This document shows, piece by piece, positions 17,058-25,803 of a stretch of 64,000 bases of DNA. A model generated the notes under the pieces. It had not been told where the DNA came from, searched no databases, and was given only the letters and a program-made list of their open reading frames with translations. Source of the stretch: Rhodobacter xanthinilyticus (GTDB lineage Bacteria; Pseudomonadota; Alphaproteobacteria; Rhodobacterales; Rhodobacteraceae); NCBI RefSeq assembly GCF_001856665.1, contig NZ_CP017781.1:310001-374000 (forward strand), given 5' to 3'. The translations under genes were made by a program, and so were the position numbers. Each line of letters begins with the position of its first letter. The first letter of the stretch is position 1.

Positions 17058-17643
17058 CCCGCTTGCCCCGGTTCTGGCCGCTCTGGCCCGTCCGGGGCGG
17101 CCCTCGTCGGATTACGACCTGAACCCTGAAATTACGCTGCAACAGGGTCGAAAATTGCGCCCTGCGGCGGTGTTGGTGGCCTTTGAAGCCGCGCCCGAAG
17201 GGGTGCGGCTTTACCTCACCAAACGCGCCTCCCATCTCAAGCATCATCCCGGCCAGATCGCCTTCCCGGGCGGCAAACTGGACCCCGAGGACGCGAGCCT
17301 CGAGGCCGCCGCCGTGCGCGAGGCGCGCGAGGAAATCGGCCTGCCCTCCGAAGCGGTCGCGGTTCTCGGCCGTCTCGAGCCGCATGAAACCGTGACCGGC
17401 TTTCTCGTCACGCCCATTCTCGCGCGTGTGATCACACACTTCACCCCGCGCCCCGAGGCCGGCGAGGTCGAAGAGGTCTTCACCGTGCCGCTCGGCCATA
17501 TCGCGCCCGAAAACTTCCGGGTTGAGCGGCGGCGTTGGCAGAGAGTTTGGCGTAAATATTACGTCGCGCCTTATGGGCCCTACTATATCTGGGGGGCGAC
17601 GGCCCGCATGCTCCGGGCGCTGAGTGATCGGATGACGCCATGA
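17050..17643 (+). CDS. CoA pyrophosphatase (NUDIX, NudL-type)
   Basis: A 197-residue NUDIX hydrolase of the CoA-diphosphatase subgroup, which splits coenzyme A or oxidised CoA to phosphopantetheine and ADP. The Nudix box (FPGGKLDPEDASLEAAA, then REAREEIGL) is preceded by the subgroup marker LTKRASHLKHHPGQIAFPGG. It overlaps hslO by 8 nt and cca by 4 nt (ATGA), so all three are probably translated from one message. The subgroup is assigned from these motifs, not from a search. Confidence 0.88.
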   Translation: MSDPLAPVLAALARPGRPSSDYDLNPEITLQQGRKLRPAAVLVAFEAAPEGVRLYLTKRASHLKHHPGQIAFPGGKLDPEDASLEAAAVREAREEIGLPSEAVAVLGRLEPHETVTGFLVTPILARVITHFTPRPEAGEVEEVFTVPLGHIAPENFRVERRRWQRVWRKYYVAPYGPYYIWGATARMLRALSDRMTP

Positions 17644-18794
17644 AACTGCGCGGCGACTGGGTTCAGGCGGGGCATGTCCAACGTGTCTTGCGGATGCTCG
17701 AGGCGGGCGGGCATCAGGCCTATCTGGTGGGCGGCTGCGTGCGCAATGACCTGATCGGGGCGCCGGTGAGCGATATGGATATCGCGACGGATGCCCTGCC
17801 GGAACGTGTGATCACATTGGCGCAGAACGCCGGTCTCAAGGTCATCCCGACCGGGATCGAGCACGGCACCGTGACCGTCGTCGCGGATCACGAACCGCAT
17901 GAAATTACCACGTTTCGCCGTGATATAGAGACGAATGGGCGCCATGCGACGGTCGCTTTCTCCAGCGATATCGCCGAGGACGCCGCGCGCCGCGACTTCA
18001 CGATGAACGCGCTCTATGCGCGCGCGGATGGCTCCGTTCTGGATCCGCTGGGCGAGGGGCTCGACGATCTCGCCGCGCGTCGGCTGCGCTTTGTCGGCGC
18101 CCCCGAGGCCCGGATTCAGGAGGATTACCTCCGTATCCTGCGGTTCTTCCGGTTCACGGCCTGGTATGCCGACCCGGCGCAGGGCCCCGATGCCGAAGGG
18201 CTCGCGGCCTGTGCGGCGAATTGCGCTGGAATAGAGACGCTTTCGCGGGAACGCGTCGGGCATGAGATGCGCAAATTGCTCGCCGCGCGGGATCCGGCGC
18301 CTGCGGTCGCGGCGATGCAGGCGGCAGGTGTCCTCGCCCGTGTCCTGCCGGGGGCGGAGGCCCGCGGTCTGGCGCCGCTCGTGCATCTTGAGGCGGATTT
18401 GGCGCCCGATTTTCTGCGAAGATTGGCGATTTTGGGCGGAATAGAGCCTTCTGAGGCACTGCGCCTGTCGAAATCCGAGACCCGCGCGCTGGCCCAGATC
18501 CATGCCGCGCTGGAGGCGGGCTTGCCGCTTGCGCAATCGGCCTATCGGTTTGGCCCGCAGGCCGCCCGAGATGCCGCGCTCATCCTCTCGGCGTCGCTCG
18601 GGCAGGAGATGGCGGCGGGTTGGCAAGCGGCGATCGCCCGCGGCGCTGCTGCGCGCCTGCCGGTGACCGCCGCCGACCTCATGCCCGCCCTGTCCGGCCC
18701 GGCGCTCGGCGGCGCCCTGAAGGAGATCGAGGCCCGCTGGCTCGCCTCCGATTTCACCCTCTCCCGCGAAGCCCTTCTCGCGCGCTTTTCCTGA
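17640..18794 (+). CDS. cca: CCA-adding tRNA nucleotidyltransferase
   Basis: A 384-residue class II nucleotidyltransferase of the polymerase beta superfamily that builds or repairs the CCA end of tRNAs. The head-domain motif YLVGGCVRNDL lies near residue 30, the catalytic aspartates are in SDMDIATDA, and RRDFTMNALY and EDYLRILRFFRF are the nucleotide-binding blocks. In alphaproteobacteria this family includes poly(A) polymerase-like members, but the motif set fits CCA addition. It shares ATGA with the preceding CoA pyrophosphatase. Several rare AUA codons occur here (for example at 18231 and 18441). Confidence 0.9.
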   Translation: MKLRGDWVQAGHVQRVLRMLEAGGHQAYLVGGCVRNDLIGAPVSDMDIATDALPERVITLAQNAGLKVIPTGIEHGTVTVVADHEPHEITTFRRDIETNGRHATVAFSSDIAEDAARRDFTMNALYARADGSVLDPLGEGLDDLAARRLRFVGAPEARIQEDYLRILRFFRFTAWYADPAQGPDAEGLAACAANCAGIETLSRERVGHEMRKLLAARDPAPAVAAMQAAGVLARVLPGAEARGLAPLVHLEADLAPDFLRRLAILGGIEPSEALRLSKSETRALAQIHAALEAGLPLAQSAYRFGPQAARDAALILSASLGQEMAAGWQAAIARGAAARLPVTAADLMPALSGPALGGALKEIEARWLASDFTLSREALLARFS

Positions 18795-18836
18795 GGCGCC
18801 GTGGGGCTATATCCAGCGGGTAACCGAGAGAGACCG

Positions 18837-20657
18837 ATGATTGATGCCTTCCGCCCGGCCGATGGCCCCCCGCCCGCCCGCCTTGGCGCCTTCTTCCGCT
18901 GGAGCCTGCATGGCGCCTGGCCTGCGCTGCTCGTTTCCGGGGCGTTTTCCGCTGTAGCAGGGTCGATGGAGGTGGTTTCGGCCTGGCTTCTCGGCCTCGT
19001 CATCGACCGCGTTGCCGGCGCCGATCCCGGTGTCGGTCTGGCGCAGCATTGGCCCCTCGCCGCCGGATTCGTGCTCTTTTACCTCGTGCTCCGCCCGCTG
19101 GCCTTCGGCGCCTCCTCGGCGAGCTCGAACCTGCTCATCAACCCCAATATCCTGCCGCTCGTGCTCTCCCGGCTGCATCGCTGGACCATGGGCCAATCGG
19201 TCACCTTCTTCGACAACGACTTCGCCGGCCGCATCGCGCAAAAGCAGATGCAGACCGCCCGCGCCGTCACCGATGTTGCCTCGGAGATGGTCAACACGGT
19301 GATGTTCGCGCTCGCCTCGATCCTCGGATCGGTGGCGCTTTTGGCTGGAATAGACCCTTTTGGCGCGATTGCGCTGGCGCTGTGGATGTTCGGCTATTTC
19401 GCGCTGATCCGGGTCTTTCTGCCGCAGGTGCGCGCGCGATCGAAGGAGCGCGCCTCGGCGCGGGCGATGGTCACCGGCCAGGTCGTCGACACGATCACCA
19501 ACATCAAGACCGTCAAGCTCTTCGCCCATGCGGAGCACGAAGACCGCGCCGCGCTCGGCGCGATGGCCACCTTCCGCACCCGCGCGCGCGAATTTGGCAC
19601 GGTGCAGACATGGTATCGGGCCACACAGATGGCGTTTTCGGGGCTCTTGCCGGTGGTGCTCGTCGGGGCTGCGGTGACGATGTGGGCGCGCGGCGCCGCC
19701 ACCGCGGGCGATATCGCCGCCGCCGGTGCGATCGCGATCCGCATCGCGCAGATGTCGGGCTGGGTCTCGCAGGCGCTGATGGCGATGTGGGGCAATATCG
19801 GCGAGGTCGAGGACGGGATGCGCACGCTCGCCGTCGCCCATGCGCTGACCGATGCGCCCGATGCCGTCTCGCTCGGCCGCGTCTCGGGCGAGATCCGCTT
19901 CGATCAGGTCGGCTTCGCCTATGGGCGCCAGAGCGGCGGCGTCGAAGGGCTCGATTTCACCATCAAACCGGGCGAGCGGATCGGCATCGTGGGCGCCTCG
20001 GGGGCGGGGAAATCGACCCTCGTTTCGCTGCTGCTAAGGCTCTATGACGCCGAAACAGGGTCTGTTTTGCTCGACGGGACCGATATCCGAAAGGTTACGC
20101 AGGAGAGCCTGCGCCGGCAGATCGCGATGGTCACGCAGGAGACCGCGATGTTCAACCGCTCGGCGCGCGAGAACATCCTCTATGGCCGCCCCGATGCGAC
20201 CGAGGCCGAGATGATCGCCGCCGCCAAGGCCGCCGAGGCGCATGAGTTCATCGAGGGCCTCGTCGATCACAACGGCAAGCGCGGCTATGAGGCGGCGCTG
20301 GGTGAGCGCGGCGTCAAACTCTCGGGCGGCCAGCGCCAGCGCATCGCGCTCGCCCGCGCCTTCCTGAAGGACGCGCCGATCCTTGTCCTCGACGAGGCGA
20401 CCTCGGCGCTCGACAGCGAGGTCGAGGCCGCGATTCAGCTGGCATTGGGTCGAATCATGGCCGGGAAAACCGTCCTCGCCATCGCCCACCGCCTCTCCAC
20501 CATCGCCCAGATGGACCGGATCTTCGTCCTCGAAGCCGGGCGCATCGTCGAGGTCGGCTCGCATGCCGAGCTCCTCGCCAAGGGCGGGCTTTACGCGCGC
20601 TACTGGAGCCGGCAATCGGGCGGCTTTCTCGGCACCGATGAGGAGGAGGCGCAATAA
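18837..20657 (+). CDS. ABC exporter, fused permease-ATPase (MsbA/multidrug type)
   Basis: A 606-residue half-transporter. Six membrane helices fill about residues 25-330. The ATPase has Walker A GASGAGKST near 386, signature LSGGQRQR near 494, Walker B LVLDEATSALD near 518 and the H-loop in AIAHRLSTI. These features fit homodimeric lipid or drug exporters; the substrate is unknown. The ATG at 18837 is chosen because GAGAGA precedes it and the membrane domain starts soon after. A TATATC-like box at 18808 lies just upstream. The gap to cca is 42 nt. Confidence 0.9.
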   Translation: MIDAFRPADGPPPARLGAFFRWSLHGAWPALLVSGAFSAVAGSMEVVSAWLLGLVIDRVAGADPGVGLAQHWPLAAGFVLFYLVLRPLAFGASSASSNLLINPNILPLVLSRLHRWTMGQSVTFFDNDFAGRIAQKQMQTARAVTDVASEMVNTVMFALASILGSVALLAGIDPFGAIALALWMFGYFALIRVFLPQVRARSKERASARAMVTGQVVDTITNIKTVKLFAHAEHEDRAALGAMATFRTRAREFGTVQTWYRATQMAFSGLLPVVLVGAAVTMWARGAATAGDIAAAGAIAIRIAQMSGWVSQALMAMWGNIGEVEDGMRTLAVAHALTDAPDAVSLGRVSGEIRFDQVGFAYGRQSGGVEGLDFTIKPGERIGIVGASGAGKSTLVSLLLRLYDAETGSVLLDGTDIRKVTQESLRRQIAMVTQETAMFNRSARENILYGRPDATEAEMIAAAKAAEAHEFIEGLVDHNGKRGYEAALGERGVKLSGGQRQRIALARAFLKDAPILVLDEATSALDSEVEAAIQLALGRIMAGKTVLAIAHRLSTIAQMDRIFVLEAGRIVEVGSHAELLAKGGLYARYWSRQSGGFLGTDEEEAQ

Positions 20658-20711
20658 CGCTTGGCGCGGCCCGCGCGAGCGCGTAATCGGGCGCCCGAGA
20701 AGGAGAGAGCC

Positions 20712-21935
20712 ATGCGCCTGACGATCGAGAGACTTTCGCTGCATGCCGACGGGGTGGGCCAGGGGCCCGAGGGCGCCATTCACGCGCCGATGGTCCTGCC
20801 GGGCGAGGTGATCGAGGGCGAGCCCGAGGCGGGCCGCATCGCGAGCCCCAAGATCGAGACCCCCTCCGCCGCGCGCGTCAAACCGCCGTGCCCGCATTAC
20901 CGGGCCTGCGGCGGCTGCGTGCTGCAACATGGCTCCGATGACTTCGTGGCGGGTTGGAAGGCGAGCGTCGTCGAGACCGCCCTGGCCGGGCGCGGCATCG
21001 CGGCCAAGGTCGCCCGCGTCGAGACCTCGCCGCTGCATTCGCGCCGGCGCGCCACGCTCTCGGGGCGGCGCACCAAGAAGGGCGTGCTCGTCGGCTTCCA
21101 TGCCCGCGCCTCCGAAACGCTCGTCGAGGTGCCCGGCTGTCTGATCCTGCGCCCCGAGCTGATGGAAGCGATCCCGGCGGTCGAGGCCGCGACCGCGCTT
21201 GGCGCCTCGCGCAAGGGCGAGGTGAGTTTCGCGCTGACCCTCTCCGAGGCGGGGGTCGAGATCGCCGCGCGCGGCGGCAAGCCGATGGACCGGGCGCTCT
21301 TCGAGGCGCTCTCCGATCTCGCGACGCGCCATGATCTCGCCCGGCTGAGCTGGGAGGGCGAGACCGTGGCCGAGCGCCGCCCCGCCCGTCAGGCCTTCGG
21401 GCGCGCCCGCGTCACCCCGCCGCCCGGCGCCTTCCTGCAGGCGACCGATGCGGGCGAGGCCGCACTTGTGGCCTTCGTGCGCGCGGCCACCAAGGGCGCG
21501 GCGCGCGTGGCCGATCTCTTCGCGGGCTGCGGCACCTTTGCGCTGGCGCTGGCCGACGAGGCCGAGATCCATGCGGTGGAAAGTTCCGCGCCGATGCTCG
21601 AGGCGCTCGACCGCGGCTGGCGCACGGCGCAGGGCCTCAAGCGCGTGACCCACGAGGTGCGCGATCTCTTCCGTCGCCCGCTTTTGCCCGATGAGCTCGC
21701 GCGCTATGACGCAATCGTGATCGACCCGCCGCGCGCCGGCGCGGAGGCGCAGGTTCAACAGATTTGTGCCTCGAAAACGCGCAACCTCGCCTATGTTTCC
21801 TGCAATCCGGTCAGTTTCGCCCGCGATGCGGCGGCGCTCACCGCCGCGGGCTTCGAAATCGCCGATCTGATCGTCGTGGATCAGTTCCGCTGGTCCTCGC
21901 ATATCGAGCTTGCGGCGCGCTTCACCCGGCGCTAG
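20712..21935 (+). CDS. rlmD: Class I SAM-dependent RNA uracil C5-methyltransferase (RlmD/TrmA family)
   Basis: A 407-residue RNA m5U methyltransferase. N-terminal cysteines Cys60, Cys66 and Cys69 (CPHYRACGGC) match the 4Fe-4S site of RumA/RlmD enzymes. The SAM-binding segment is VADLFAGCGTFAL, the DPPRAGA motif follows, and the catalytic cysteine is Cys364 in YVSCNP. This architecture most likely methylates a 23S rRNA uracil; which position is inference. No clear TRAM domain fold is obvious at the N-terminus, which is short. The ATG at 20712 follows AAGGAGAGAG. Confidence 0.85.
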   Translation: MRLTIERLSLHADGVGQGPEGAIHAPMVLPGEVIEGEPEAGRIASPKIETPSAARVKPPCPHYRACGGCVLQHGSDDFVAGWKASVVETALAGRGIAAKVARVETSPLHSRRRATLSGRRTKKGVLVGFHARASETLVEVPGCLILRPELMEAIPAVEAATALGASRKGEVSFALTLSEAGVEIAARGGKPMDRALFEALSDLATRHDLARLSWEGETVAERRPARQAFGRARVTPPPGAFLQATDAGEAALVAFVRAATKGAARVADLFAGCGTFALALADEAEIHAVESSAPMLEALDRGWRTAQGLKRVTHEVRDLFRRPLLPDELARYDAIVIDPPRAGAEAQVQQICASKTRNLAYVSCNPVSFARDAAALTAAGFEIADLIVVDQFRWSSHIELAARFTRR

Positions 21936-22000
21936 CAGCCTTCCGCAAAACCGGACTCTGCGGTAGATTTCGGAAAAACGAGCAGGTTCACAGGATCATC

Positions 22001-22513
22001 ATGCAGCGCCGCACGCTTCTTCTCGGGCTTTCCACGGCCGCGCTTCTGGCCGCTTGCGGCGGGGGCGACAGCGCCGGCGGCAAGTTCCGCCGCTACAACG
22101 GCCCCCGGGTCACGCAAATTCAGGTCTTCAAGGGCGAGCGGAAGATGTATCTGCTCTCGGGCCCGAAGGTGATCAAGAAATACAAGATCGGGCTGGGCGG
22201 CAACCCGACCGGCCCGAAACGTTTCGAGGGCGATGGCAAGACCCCCGAGGGCTATTACCTGATCAGCCACCGCAACCCGAACTCGGCCTATCACCTCTCG
22301 CTCGGCATCTCCTACCCGAACGAACAGGACGTGGCCTTCGCCGAATCGCAGGGCAAGCGCCCGGGCGGCGATATCTTCATCCACGGTCAGGCCGGCAAGA
22401 ACCGCGGCCGCGGCAAGGATTGGACGGCGGGCTGCATCGCGGTCACCGATGACGAGATCGAAGAGATCTATTCGATGATCACGCCGGGCACCGGCATCTG
22501 GATCTTCCCGTAA
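22001..22513 (+). CDS. L,D-transpeptidase (YkuD) lipoprotein
   Basis: A 170-residue cell-wall enzyme with a lipoprotein signal ending LLAAC (Cys19). The YkuD catalytic motif pairs His128 (DIFIHGQ) with Cys145 (WTAGCIAV). L,D-transpeptidases form 3-3 crosslinks in peptidoglycan or attach proteins to it; which applies is not readable here. It faces a CAP-domain lipoprotein and lies 0.7 kb before a second, unrelated-looking YkuD protein at 23244. A perfect 22-bp palindrome follows the stop. Confidence 0.9.
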   Translation: MQRRTLLLGLSTAALLAACGGGDSAGGKFRRYNGPRVTQIQVFKGERKMYLLSGPKVIKKYKIGLGGNPTGPKRFEGDGKTPEGYYLISHRNPNSAYHLSLGISYPNEQDVAFAESQGKRPGGDIFIHGQAGKNRGRGKDWTAGCIAVTDDEIEEIYSMITPGTGIWIFP

Positions 22514-22517
22514 CGAA

Positions 22518-22539
22518 AAGGGCCCCCGCGGGGGCCCTT
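22518..22539. terminator. Bidirectional palindrome between convergent YkuD and CAP genes
   Basis: A perfect 22-bp palindrome (AAGGGCCCCC, GC, GGGGGCCCTT) just after the 22513 stop. The flanking U-tract is short on either strand (CTTGTTC rightward, CTTTTCG leftward), so it may be a weak or factor-assisted terminator serving both genes. Confidence 0.6.
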
Positions 22540-22563
22540 GTTCATTTCCGGCGGCGCGGGGCC

Positions 22564-23073
22564 TCAGCGGCCCGTCACCAGCGTCCACCAGATCTTGCCC
22601 GAGGGCTCCTGGAACCAGCCAAAGCCCATCTGCGAGGCGGCCGGGTTCAAGATCACGTCGCGGGTATCGGCGAGCCCCATCCAGGCCGAAAGCGTCTGGA
22701 TCTCGGTCTCATAGGTCTCCGAGATATTCTCGCCCACGACCTCGCCCGGATAGCCCGCGCGCTTGGCCCGGTCGAGCGGCGAGGAGCCGTCCGAGCCCCA
22801 GTGCCAGGGCCGGTTCTGCGCCGCCATATCGGCCGAATGCGCGGTCGCGGCGGCGGTCAGGCTCGGGTTGAGCACGAGCGGCGCGGTGCCACGCGCGGCG
22901 CGCAGGCTGTTGACCGATTCGAGCACACGCTGCGGGATCACCTCGGCGTCTTTCTTGGTGATCGTGTAAAGCTCGGGGAGCGGCTGGCCATCGGGGCCGA
23001 GCTTCGGTCCCTCCGGCGCGCAGGCCGAGAGCGCCATCATCCCCACAAAGGCGGCTGCGATAACGGATTTCAT
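22564..23073 (-). CDS. CAP/SCP-domain lipoprotein
   Basis: A 169-residue secreted protein of the CAP superfamily (SCP/PR-1 fold). The signal ends MALSAC, with Cys18 the likely lipidated residue. The CAP core is recognisable: NSLRAARGTAPL near the N-terminus, ATAHSADMAA, WHWGSDG, VGENIS and a final strand around WWTLVTGR. Bacterial CAP proteins are extracytoplasmic with poorly defined roles. Its position between two L,D-transpeptidases suggests an envelope or cell-wall role, by context only. Confidence 0.85.
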   Translation of the reverse strand: MKSVIAAAFVGMMALSACAPEGPKLGPDGQPLPELYTITKKDAEVIPQRVLESVNSLRAARGTAPLVLNPSLTAAATAHSADMAAQNRPWHWGSDGSSPLDRAKRAGYPGEVVGENISETYETEIQTLSAWMGLADTRDVILNPAASQMGFGWFQEPSGKIWWTLVTGR

Positions 23074-23160
23074 GGATCAGACCCCCAGAATTGATCCGCG
23101 AGCCATACACACTCGCTTGAAGACGCGCAAACCCACAGTTTCGTGAAACCGCCTTCTGAC

Positions 23161-23181
23161 GCAGGTTTGATTTGCACCTGC
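23161..23181. promoter_or_regulatory. Inverted repeat in the divergent CAP / L,D-transpeptidase region
   Basis: GCAGGT and ACCTGC form 6-bp arms around a 9-bp centre (23161-23181). It is in the 170-bp region between divergent genes, and its right part overlaps the -35 of the candidate promoter at 23171. It could be an operator. No known regulator consensus is matched. Confidence 0.3.
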
Positions 23182-23198
23182 GGCAAAGGCGCAATAAT
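23171..23198 (+). promoter_or_regulatory. Putative promoter of the second L,D-transpeptidase
   Basis: TTTGCA at 23171-23176, a 16-nt spacer, then AATAAT at 23193-23198. It lies about 45 nt before the ATG at 23244. The -10 is one base from consensus, the -35 weaker. Confidence 0.35.
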
Positions 23199-23243
23199 GC
23201 TGCGCCGGAATCGGCCCGGTGGGGGGCCGGAACGGAGTTCTCA

Positions 23244-23852
23244 ATGACCAACGCGCGCAAATATCTCGATCGTCGCGCCTTCCTCGGCACGGCTGCCCTG
23301 GCAGGCGCCAGCCTCGCGGCCCCGGCCGTTTTCGCCCAGGCGCTCGACGCCGGGCTGGAGACGCATGAGGAGACCGCCAACACCAACATGCGCCGCAATA
23401 TCTCGAGCTTCCGCGAGCTCGACTGGCGGCCCTATTTCTCGAACACCACGAACGGCGCGATCCTCGTCGATACGATCTCGCGCTGCCTGCATTTCTGGTC
23501 CGAGGATCAGTCGGTCTACCGGCTGTTCCCGACCTCGGTGCCCGCCTCCGAGGAGCTGACCCGCCGCGGCCGCACCGAGGTGATCCGCAAGGTCGAGGGG
23601 CCGACCTGGTCGCCCACCCCCTCGATGAAACAGCGCAACCCCGATTGGCCCGATTTCGTGCCCGCCGGCCCCGACAACCCGCTCGGCACCCATGCGCTCT
23701 ACCTCTCGTGGCAGTATTACCGCATCCACGGCACCCACGACACGCGCAAGATCGGCCGCAAATCCTCGAACGGCTGCATCGGCCTCTATAACGAGCACAT
23801 CAAGGAACTCTTCGGCTATGCCAAGGTCGGCACCCAGGTGATCCTGATCTGA
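23244..23852 (+). CDS. L,D-transpeptidase (YkuD/ErfK type), probably Tat-exported
   Basis: A 202-residue periplasmic YkuD enzyme. The N-terminus has a twin-arginine-type signal (DRRAFLGTAALAGA, then an alanine-rich core ending VFAQA). The catalytic motif combines YRIHGTH with SSNGCIGL (Cys178). In place of the usual Arg after the catalytic CI there is Gly, so substrate handling may differ from ErfK. It is divergent from the CAP lipoprotein. The stop TGA runs into six As that serve as the U-tract of the ubiG terminator on the other strand. Confidence 0.88.
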   Translation: MTNARKYLDRRAFLGTAALAGASLAAPAVFAQALDAGLETHEETANTNMRRNISSFRELDWRPYFSNTTNGAILVDTISRCLHFWSEDQSVYRLFPTSVPASEELTRRGRTEVIRKVEGPTWSPTPSMKQRNPDWPDFVPAGPDNPLGTHALYLSWQYYRIHGTHDTRKIGRKSSNGCIGLYNEHIKELFGYAKVGTQVILI

Positions 23853-23875
23853 AAAAAGGGGCGCTGCGGCGCCCC
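23852..23875 (-). terminator. ubiG: Intrinsic terminator of ubiG
   Basis: On the minus strand GGGGCGC, loop CGCA, GCGCCCC and TTTTTT follow the ubiG stop immediately. The U-tract overlaps the end of the convergent L,D-transpeptidase gene, so the two genes share this site. Confidence 0.85.
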
Positions 23876-24616
23876 TTATCGTTTCACGCTGGCGGTGGCG
23901 TAATTGACCGAGAGGTCGCGCTCGGAGATCGACCAGCGCCAGGTGATCGGGTTGAAGACCATCCCCTTGCGGTCGACAGGCTCGAGCCCCGCAGCGCGGA
24001 TCAGCGCGTAAAGCTCGTCGGGGGTGATGAATTTCGACCATTCATGCGTGCCCACCGGCAGCCAGCGCATCACCCGCTCGGCGCCGAGAATCGCCACCAG
24101 ATAGCTCTTCGGGTTGCGGTTGAGCGTCGAGCACAGCATCAGCCCGCCTGGTTTGACGAGCTCGGCGCAGGTCGAGATGAACGCCTGCGGCACCGCGACA
24201 TGTTCGACGATCTCCATCGCCATCACCACGTCGAACCGCTCCGCCCCCGCGGCGATCGCCTCCGCGGTGGTGTGACGGTAATCGATCTCGAGCCCGGATT
24301 GCTCGGCATGAAGCCGCGCGACGGGCAGGTTGCCCTCGGCCGCATCCGCGCCCACGACGGTCGCGCCGAGCCGCGCCATCGGCTCGGAGAGCAAGCCCCC
24401 GCCGCAGCCGATATCGAGAATCGTCAGCCCCTCGAAGGGCCGCGGCGCGCGCAGATCGCGCCCGAACTGCGCCGCGATCTGCGCGGTGAGGTAATCCAGC
24501 CGGCAGGGGTTGAGCATGTGCAGCGGCTTGAACTTGCCATTCGGATCCCACCATTCGGCGGCCATCGCCTCGAATTTGGCCACTTCGCCCGGGTCGATGC
24601 TGCTTTGTGCGCTCAT
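23876..24616 (-). CDS. ubiG: Ubiquinone biosynthesis O-methyltransferase
   Basis: A 246-residue SAM-dependent methyltransferase catalysing both O-methylations in ubiquinone synthesis. The SAM-binding motif ILDIGCGGG is at residues 66-74. The N-terminal [17 protein letters not shown] block is diagnostic of UbiG, and the [11 protein letters not shown] segment near the C-terminus is also typical. The ATG at 24616 is used because the family begins close to the [11 protein letters not shown] segment; an upstream extension overlaps the divergent iminopeptidase promoter. A terminator follows directly. Confidence 0.95.
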   Translation of the reverse strand: MSAQSSIDPGEVAKFEAMAAEWWDPNGKFKPLHMLNPCRLDYLTAQIAAQFGRDLRAPRPFEGLTILDIGCGGGLLSEPMARLGATVVGADAAEGNLPVARLHAEQSGLEIDYRHTTAEAIAAGAERFDVVMAMEIVEHVAVPQAFISTCAELVKPGGLMLCSTLNRNPKSYLVAILGAERVMRWLPVGTHEWSKFITPDELYALIRAAGLEPVDRKGMVFNPITWRWSISERDLSVNYATASVKR

Positions 24617-24684
24617 GCCTGTGCCTTTCGAATTCCCTCCCGCGCCCCATGGTCGGCGCGGCATTGCCGTTATATAGTCCGATC

Positions 24685-25656
24685 ATGGACAGAACCGCAG
24701 GGCAAAAGCGCACATCGAGCGCCTTTCTTTACCCGCCGATCGAAGCCTTCGATCGACGGCTTCTGGATATGGGCGACGGCCACAAGATCTACGTCGAGCA
24801 ATCGGGCCATCCGCAGGGGCGCCCGGTCGTCGTTTGCCATGGCGGGCCCGGCGGCGGTTCGAGCCCGCAGATGCGGCGCTATTTCGACCCGGCGCATTAC
24901 CGGGTGATTCTCTTCGATCAACGCGGCTGCGGGCTCTCGCGCCCCCATGCCTCGGTCGAGGCCAATACCACCTGGGATCTGATCAACGACATGGAGCGGA
25001 TCCGGCGCGAGCTCGACATCGCCTCCTGGGTGGTGTTCGGCGGCAGCTGGGGCGCCACGCTCGCGCTCCTCTATGCCGAAACCCACCCCGAGCGCGTCGA
25101 GGCGTTGGTCCTGCGCGGGGTGTTCCTCGCGATGCGCCGCGAGCTCGAGTGGTTCTACGGCGGCGGCGCGGGGCAGTTCTTCCCCGAGCTGTGGCACGAT
25201 TTCTGCGCGCCGATCCCGCCGGCCGAGCGCGGCGATCTGATCACCGCCTATCACAAGCGGCTGTTTTCCGGCGATTACATGGAAGAAGCCCGCTATGGCC
25301 GGCACTGGGCTTTGTGGGAAAACGCTTTGGCCAGCGTGGATTACGACGGCCTGCCCGGCGAGGCCCCGCCCGATTACGCCCGCGCCTTCTCGCGCCTCGA
25401 GAACCATTATTTCCTCAACGGCGCCTTCCTCGAGGAAGACGGCCAGATCCTGCGCGACCGCAAGCGCATCGAACATATCCCCGCCACCATCGTGCAGGGG
25501 CGGATGGACATGATCTGCCCGCCGATCTCGAGCTATGAGCTCGCCCAGGGCTGGAAACGCGCGCGGCTGCGGATGGTGCCGGCGGCGGGTCATGCGCTCT
25601 CCGAGCCGGGGATCAGCGCGGCGCTCGTGCAGACCATGGACCGGATGCGCGGCTGA
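24685..25656 (+). CDS. pip: Prolyl (proline imino-) aminopeptidase
   Basis: A 323-residue alpha/beta-hydrolase that removes N-terminal proline. The oxyanion motif HGGPGGG begins at His52, the nucleophile is Ser121 in GGSWGAT, the acid is probably in GRMDMICPP (catalytic D), and the histidine is in AAGHALSEPG. The N-terminal YPPIEAFDRRLLDMGDGH block is the family signature. No Shine-Dalgarno precedes the ATG at 24685; a TATATA box ends about 9 nt upstream, so the message may be leaderless. It is divergent from ubiG. Confidence 0.92.
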   Translation: MDRTAGQKRTSSAFLYPPIEAFDRRLLDMGDGHKIYVEQSGHPQGRPVVVCHGGPGGGSSPQMRRYFDPAHYRVILFDQRGCGLSRPHASVEANTTWDLINDMERIRRELDIASWVVFGGSWGATLALLYAETHPERVEALVLRGVFLAMRRELEWFYGGGAGQFFPELWHDFCAPIPPAERGDLITAYHKRLFSGDYMEEARYGRHWALWENALASVDYDGLPGEAPPDYARAFSRLENHYFLNGAFLEEDGQILRDRKRIEHIPATIVQGRMDMICPPISSYELAQGWKRARLRMVPAAGHALSEPGISAALVQTMDRMRG

Positions 25657-25680
25657 CAGATCCGCGCCGCGCGCATTTTT

Positions 25681-25710
25681 CTTGCAAACAAGGGGCGCTT
25701 GCCCTATATC
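25681..25710 (+). promoter_or_regulatory. rimP: Putative promoter of the rimP-nusA-infB operon
   Basis: TTGCAA (25682-25687), a 17-nt spacer and TATATC (25705-25710) give a good housekeeping promoter. The overlapping frame CTTG-N18-CCTATAT also fits the heat-shock consensus. The expected start near 25717 gives a leader of about 87 nt containing the terminator hairpin at 25765. Confidence 0.5.
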
Positions 25711-25764
25711 CCCCTCAACAGCGGCGCGCCGGGGTCCAAACCTGACGCCCACCGGAGAAGTGTG

Positions 25765-25788
25765 ACGGGCCGCAAGGGCCCGTTTTTT
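25765..25788 (+). terminator. Intrinsic terminator in the rimP leader (candidate attenuator)
   Basis: ACGGGCC (25765-25771), loop GCAAG and GGCCCGT (25777-25783) form a seven-pair stem followed by a run of Ts to 25788. It is 15 nt before the rimP ATG, just ahead of its AAGGA ribosome site, and downstream of the only visible promoter. It could instead end pip transcripts. Attenuation of the operon is an inference. Confidence 0.65.
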
Positions 25789-25803
25789 GTTTCAAGGATC
25801 GGA

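Noticed and set aside
17922-19354. Rare AUA codons in a recurring GGAATAGA context (cca and the ABC gene)
   Set aside because: AUA is followed by Asp or Glu codons in several cases, but other AUA codons (for example in the TolC-like gene) break the pattern; too few to call a motif.
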